Of a stretch of 64,000 nucleotides of DNA, positions 62,137 to 64,000 are shown piece after piece (positions within the stretch are counted from its first letter, which is position 1; each line of letters begins with the position of its first letter). The stretch lies in the IMG/VR virus record IMGVR_UViG_3300028146_000008, positions 30,369 to 94,368 of that record; one strand, 5' to 3'. The DNA is from a virus. The notes under the pieces were generated by a model. The model searched no databases, was not told where the DNA came from, and saw only the letters and a list, made by a program, of their open reading frames with translations. Both the position numbers and the translations under genes were made by a program.

Positions 62137-63395
62137 TTCGCCTCCACGATGCTGGGTGTTTCTGATGCTCGGTCAATTTTTCCGTCGCTGTCGGTGTAAA
62201 TAATGGTTCCGATCAGTCCTTCTTCGCGATCCCACACAAACGATTCAGAACTCCGCAGGTTTCCTACGTATCCGTTTTCCGCGTGCCATGCGTCGGGTGG
62301 GCATAGCGCGGGCAAAACTCGAATCCGGATACCGTGTTTTTCTTCGAGACGAGTCTGGTGTGTGTGGCCGGTGTGGATTTCGTGGAACCGAGTCGCGCCA
62401 AAGAGAGCCGGTTTCTCGGCGGCCATCAGCAAGGGAAGATCGGCACGTTTTCCCTTGTCCCCGTGCGTGTACATAATCAAAGTTTGGCCGAACTGGTGAT
62501 ATTTTCTCGGGCTCGGTTGGTTGTCTACTTCCACGTCGTCGTAGTTCGTAAAGTAAACTTCAAGCGAATCCCCTAGGTGCCATGTAGCGTTGTGGTCGTG
62601 ATTTCCCGGCACCACGATTACCCGAACTTTGTCGGTCAGGTGCCGCAGTTTTTCAATCGCCTGGATGAGAAGAGTCCGCACAGTGACATAGGTTTTCTCA
62701 TGGCGGACATCGCTTTCGACTTGAGTTCCTGCGGTTGTACGACCCTGCGTATCGTCGGCGTTGAACAAATCGTTTCCGACGATGAACCAGATTTCGTCAT
62801 AGTAAGAGAATGGCGACCGATCCAGTGTGGTATCCAGAGCGCGGTGAAAAACGTGGGTGGCGATTTTCACATCGTAATTCGCCCAGCCGGTTTCGAGTCC
62901 CCACGCCAGCTTGCCGAAATGGTGATCGGTGAAGTTGATTTCCAGCATTCCGCCTTTATGTTTGACGGACTTTTTAATAGGTTTAGGAAACGAAGACGTG
63001 GTTTTGGCGATCTTTTTCAGTTCTTCGATTTCGTTCTTGGCCGCAGCGATGTTCTTTTTACGGCGCAGAAACGCTTTGACTTGGTATAGTTCTTCGACTT
63101 TTGCTTCCTTGTCGGTATTCTTGTAGCCCATCTCCCATTTGTTGGCTACGAAGCGTTCAACTTCCCAAATGTCCTGATCTACTTCAAAGTACGCCAGAAG
63201 CTGGTCCAGAGTGTGTATTCGCGTCTTTGGGAGCGTAATGTTCCAAGCATCGCCGCGCACTTCATTTTGTTCCACTAATCCTGAAGCCGGAATCGGATCC
63301 GTTCCGCCGCCCTTCTTGCAGCACGTTTTGTAGTCGTTACGAAACTTTGACGTTCTCCCGCAAGCGGGGCATAGTCGAGTGGAATATCCGGCCAT
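62133..63395 (-). CDS. Metallophosphoesterase with zinc ribbon
   Basis: 420 residues from ATG at 63395 (AGGAG upstream). N-terminal zinc ribbon ([20 protein letters not shown]), middle helices, then a calcineurin-like fold: [54 protein letters not shown]. All usual metal motifs are present. Could be a nuclease or a phosphatase. Four-base overlap with recA. Confidence 0.85.
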   Translation of the reverse strand: MAGYSTRLCPACGRTSKFRNDYKTCCKKGGGTDPIPASGLVEQNEVRGDAWNITLPKTRIHTLDQLLAYFEVDQDIWEVERFVANKWEMGYKNTDKEAKVEELYQVKAFLRRKKNIAAAKNEIEELKKIAKTTSSFPKPIKKSVKHKGGMLEINFTDHHFGKLAWGLETGWANYDVKIATHVFHRALDTTLDRSPFSYYDEIWFIVGNDLFNADDTQGRTTAGTQVESDVRHEKTYVTVRTLLIQAIEKLRHLTDKVRVIVVPGNHDHNATWHLGDSLEVYFTNYDDVEVDNQPSPRKYHQFGQTLIMYTHGDKGKRADLPLLMAAEKPALFGATRFHEIHTGHTHQTRLEEKHGIRIRVLPALCPPDAWHAENGYVGNLRSSESFVWDREEGLIGTIIYTDSDGKIDRASETPSIVEAN

Positions 63396-63405
63396 GTTTC
63401 TCCTG

Positions 63406-64000
63406 TTAGAATTTCGCTCTGTCGAATACAACGCCCGCCGCGAATCCGATAATTGCTAAAATAATGTTTCGTTTGCGGTTCTGGGCTTTCACGTCTTTTA
63501 GTTGTGCGTTCGCTGATTTCAAATCCGCTTGGCAAGAAGTGTTGTCCGAAACGTGTGCTTTTACTTCCAGATCGTACTTAGACTCGGAGTTAGCAACTTG
63601 ATTGGTTAAATTCGCGTTAGCGGTTTGCAGATCGTGTTTGTCCTGCTCTAAAACGGGAACGGATTCTAGGGCTTGGACGGTCGCCACTGCCGCAGCTTGG
63701 TCGGCGGTGTAGCCATTTGGGGTGGGAGTTATCTTGCCCGCGTTTTTGATGCGGGTGGACCATTCTGCGGAGAGCTGGTCCGGTGTTAGGGTGGGAACTT
63801 GCTGTTGGGTTTTTTGGAGCTGGGAGTCGCGCGTAGCGATAGCGTTGGCCAATGAGCCAATTTCCTGCTGCAGCGCGAGATTGGTTTGGGTAAGGGAGTC
63901 TATCTGAGCCTTGGTTTGTTGCTGGAGGGTTTGGTTCTGCTGGGCAATTTGTTGAGCGATAGATTGGAGTTCTATCGCTCGCTCGTGGTCATGGTCAGCG
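63406..64000 (-). CDS. Coiled-coil membrane protein, N-terminus outside window
   Basis: The frame is open to the window edge. Gln-rich coiled coil (IAQQNQTLQQQTKAQIDSL, TNANLTNQVANSESK), then a C-terminal membrane helix NIILAIIGFAAGVVFD. Orientation and build resemble the coiled-coil protein at 22069, without the scaffold-like motif. Role unknown. Confidence 0.6.
   Translation of the reverse strand, partial: ADHDHERAIELQSIAQQIAQQNQTLQQQTKAQIDSLTQTNLALQQEIGSLANAIATRDSQLQKTQQQVPTLTPDQLSAEWSTRIKNAGKITPTPNGYTADQAAAVATVQALESVPVLEQDKHDLQTANANLTNQVANSESKYDLEVKAHVSDNTSCQADLKSANAQLKDVKAQNRKRNIILAIIGFAAGVVFDRAKF

Noticed and set aside
1-64000. CRISPR array
   Set aside because: The repeated sequence is a dispersed palindrome with irregular spacing; there are no regular repeat-spacer units.

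Overview
This 64-kb window is part of a large tailed-phage genome (or a prophage or assembled phage contig). It has the usual phage blocks: terminase, portal, scaffold, capsid, lysis genes, replication and recombination genes, four tRNAs, and many genes under 100 codons joined by ATGA or GTGA overlaps. The host is not shown directly. Secreted proteins with Gram-negative style signal peptides, strong Shine-Dalgarno sites and TTGACA/TATAAT promoters suggest a Gram-negative bacterium; I cannot name it. Most genes lie on the minus strand. Short plus-strand runs occur at 18.7-21.1, 24.1-25.8, 31.9-32.2, 33.1, 34.1-35.8 and 55.5-58.0 kb.

Layout. 0-8.5 kb: head module on the minus strand (small genes, TerL, glutaredoxin-like protein, portal, scaffold, major capsid protein). 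The capsid gene is broken three times by group I intron signals: a 611-nt intron carrying a LAGLIDADG endonuclease, a third intron that leaves the window, and a 39-nt insert that has a P1 helix, a P10 helix and a terminal G but no catalytic core. 8.5-17.5 kb: virion-type proteins, glycan-modifying enzymes (TPR-GT9 glycosyltransferase, methyltransferase, cupin, GT31-like enzyme), short Gly/Pro-rich proteins ending in Asn-Pro-Ala, and three tRNAs. 17.5-26 kb: a regulatory region with repeats, an operon of very small plus-strand genes, a coiled-coil membrane protein, a tyrosine recombinase and an unusual tRNA beside it. 26-33 kb: GT7C-like glycosyltransferase, pyruvyl transferase, endolysin, holin candidate and two secreted proteins. 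33-45 kb: accessory genes, many with one transmembrane segment or a zinc ribbon, plus a 300-bp tract with CC about every five bases. 45-64 kb: replication, recombination and nucleotide metabolism: primase-helicase, PD-(D/E)XK nuclease, ThyX, deoxyribosyltransferase-like enzymes, UvrD helicase, SSB, ERF annealing protein, family A DNA polymerase, endonuclease VII, dATP/dGTP diphosphohydrolase-like protein, MazG, PfkB kinase, RecA and a metallophosphoesterase.

How it works together. TerL, portal, scaffold and capsid build and fill the head. Polymerase, primase-helicase, SSB, ERF, RecA, UvrD and the nucleases copy and recombine the genome, while ThyX, MazG and the deoxyribosyltransferase-like proteins shape the nucleotide pool. 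The glycan genes probably modify the host envelope or virion. A short palindrome (core TTCACTnnGTGAA) is scattered across the window between and inside genes and looks like a phage-specific binding site or a mobile mini-repeat.

Most original points: the 39-nt coreless intron-like insert, the C-terminal Asn-Pro-Ala protein set, the dispersed palindrome, the five-base-phased tract, a tRNA-Asn-like gene with a hairpin in its variable loop, and several promoters placed exactly six or seven bases before an ATG.
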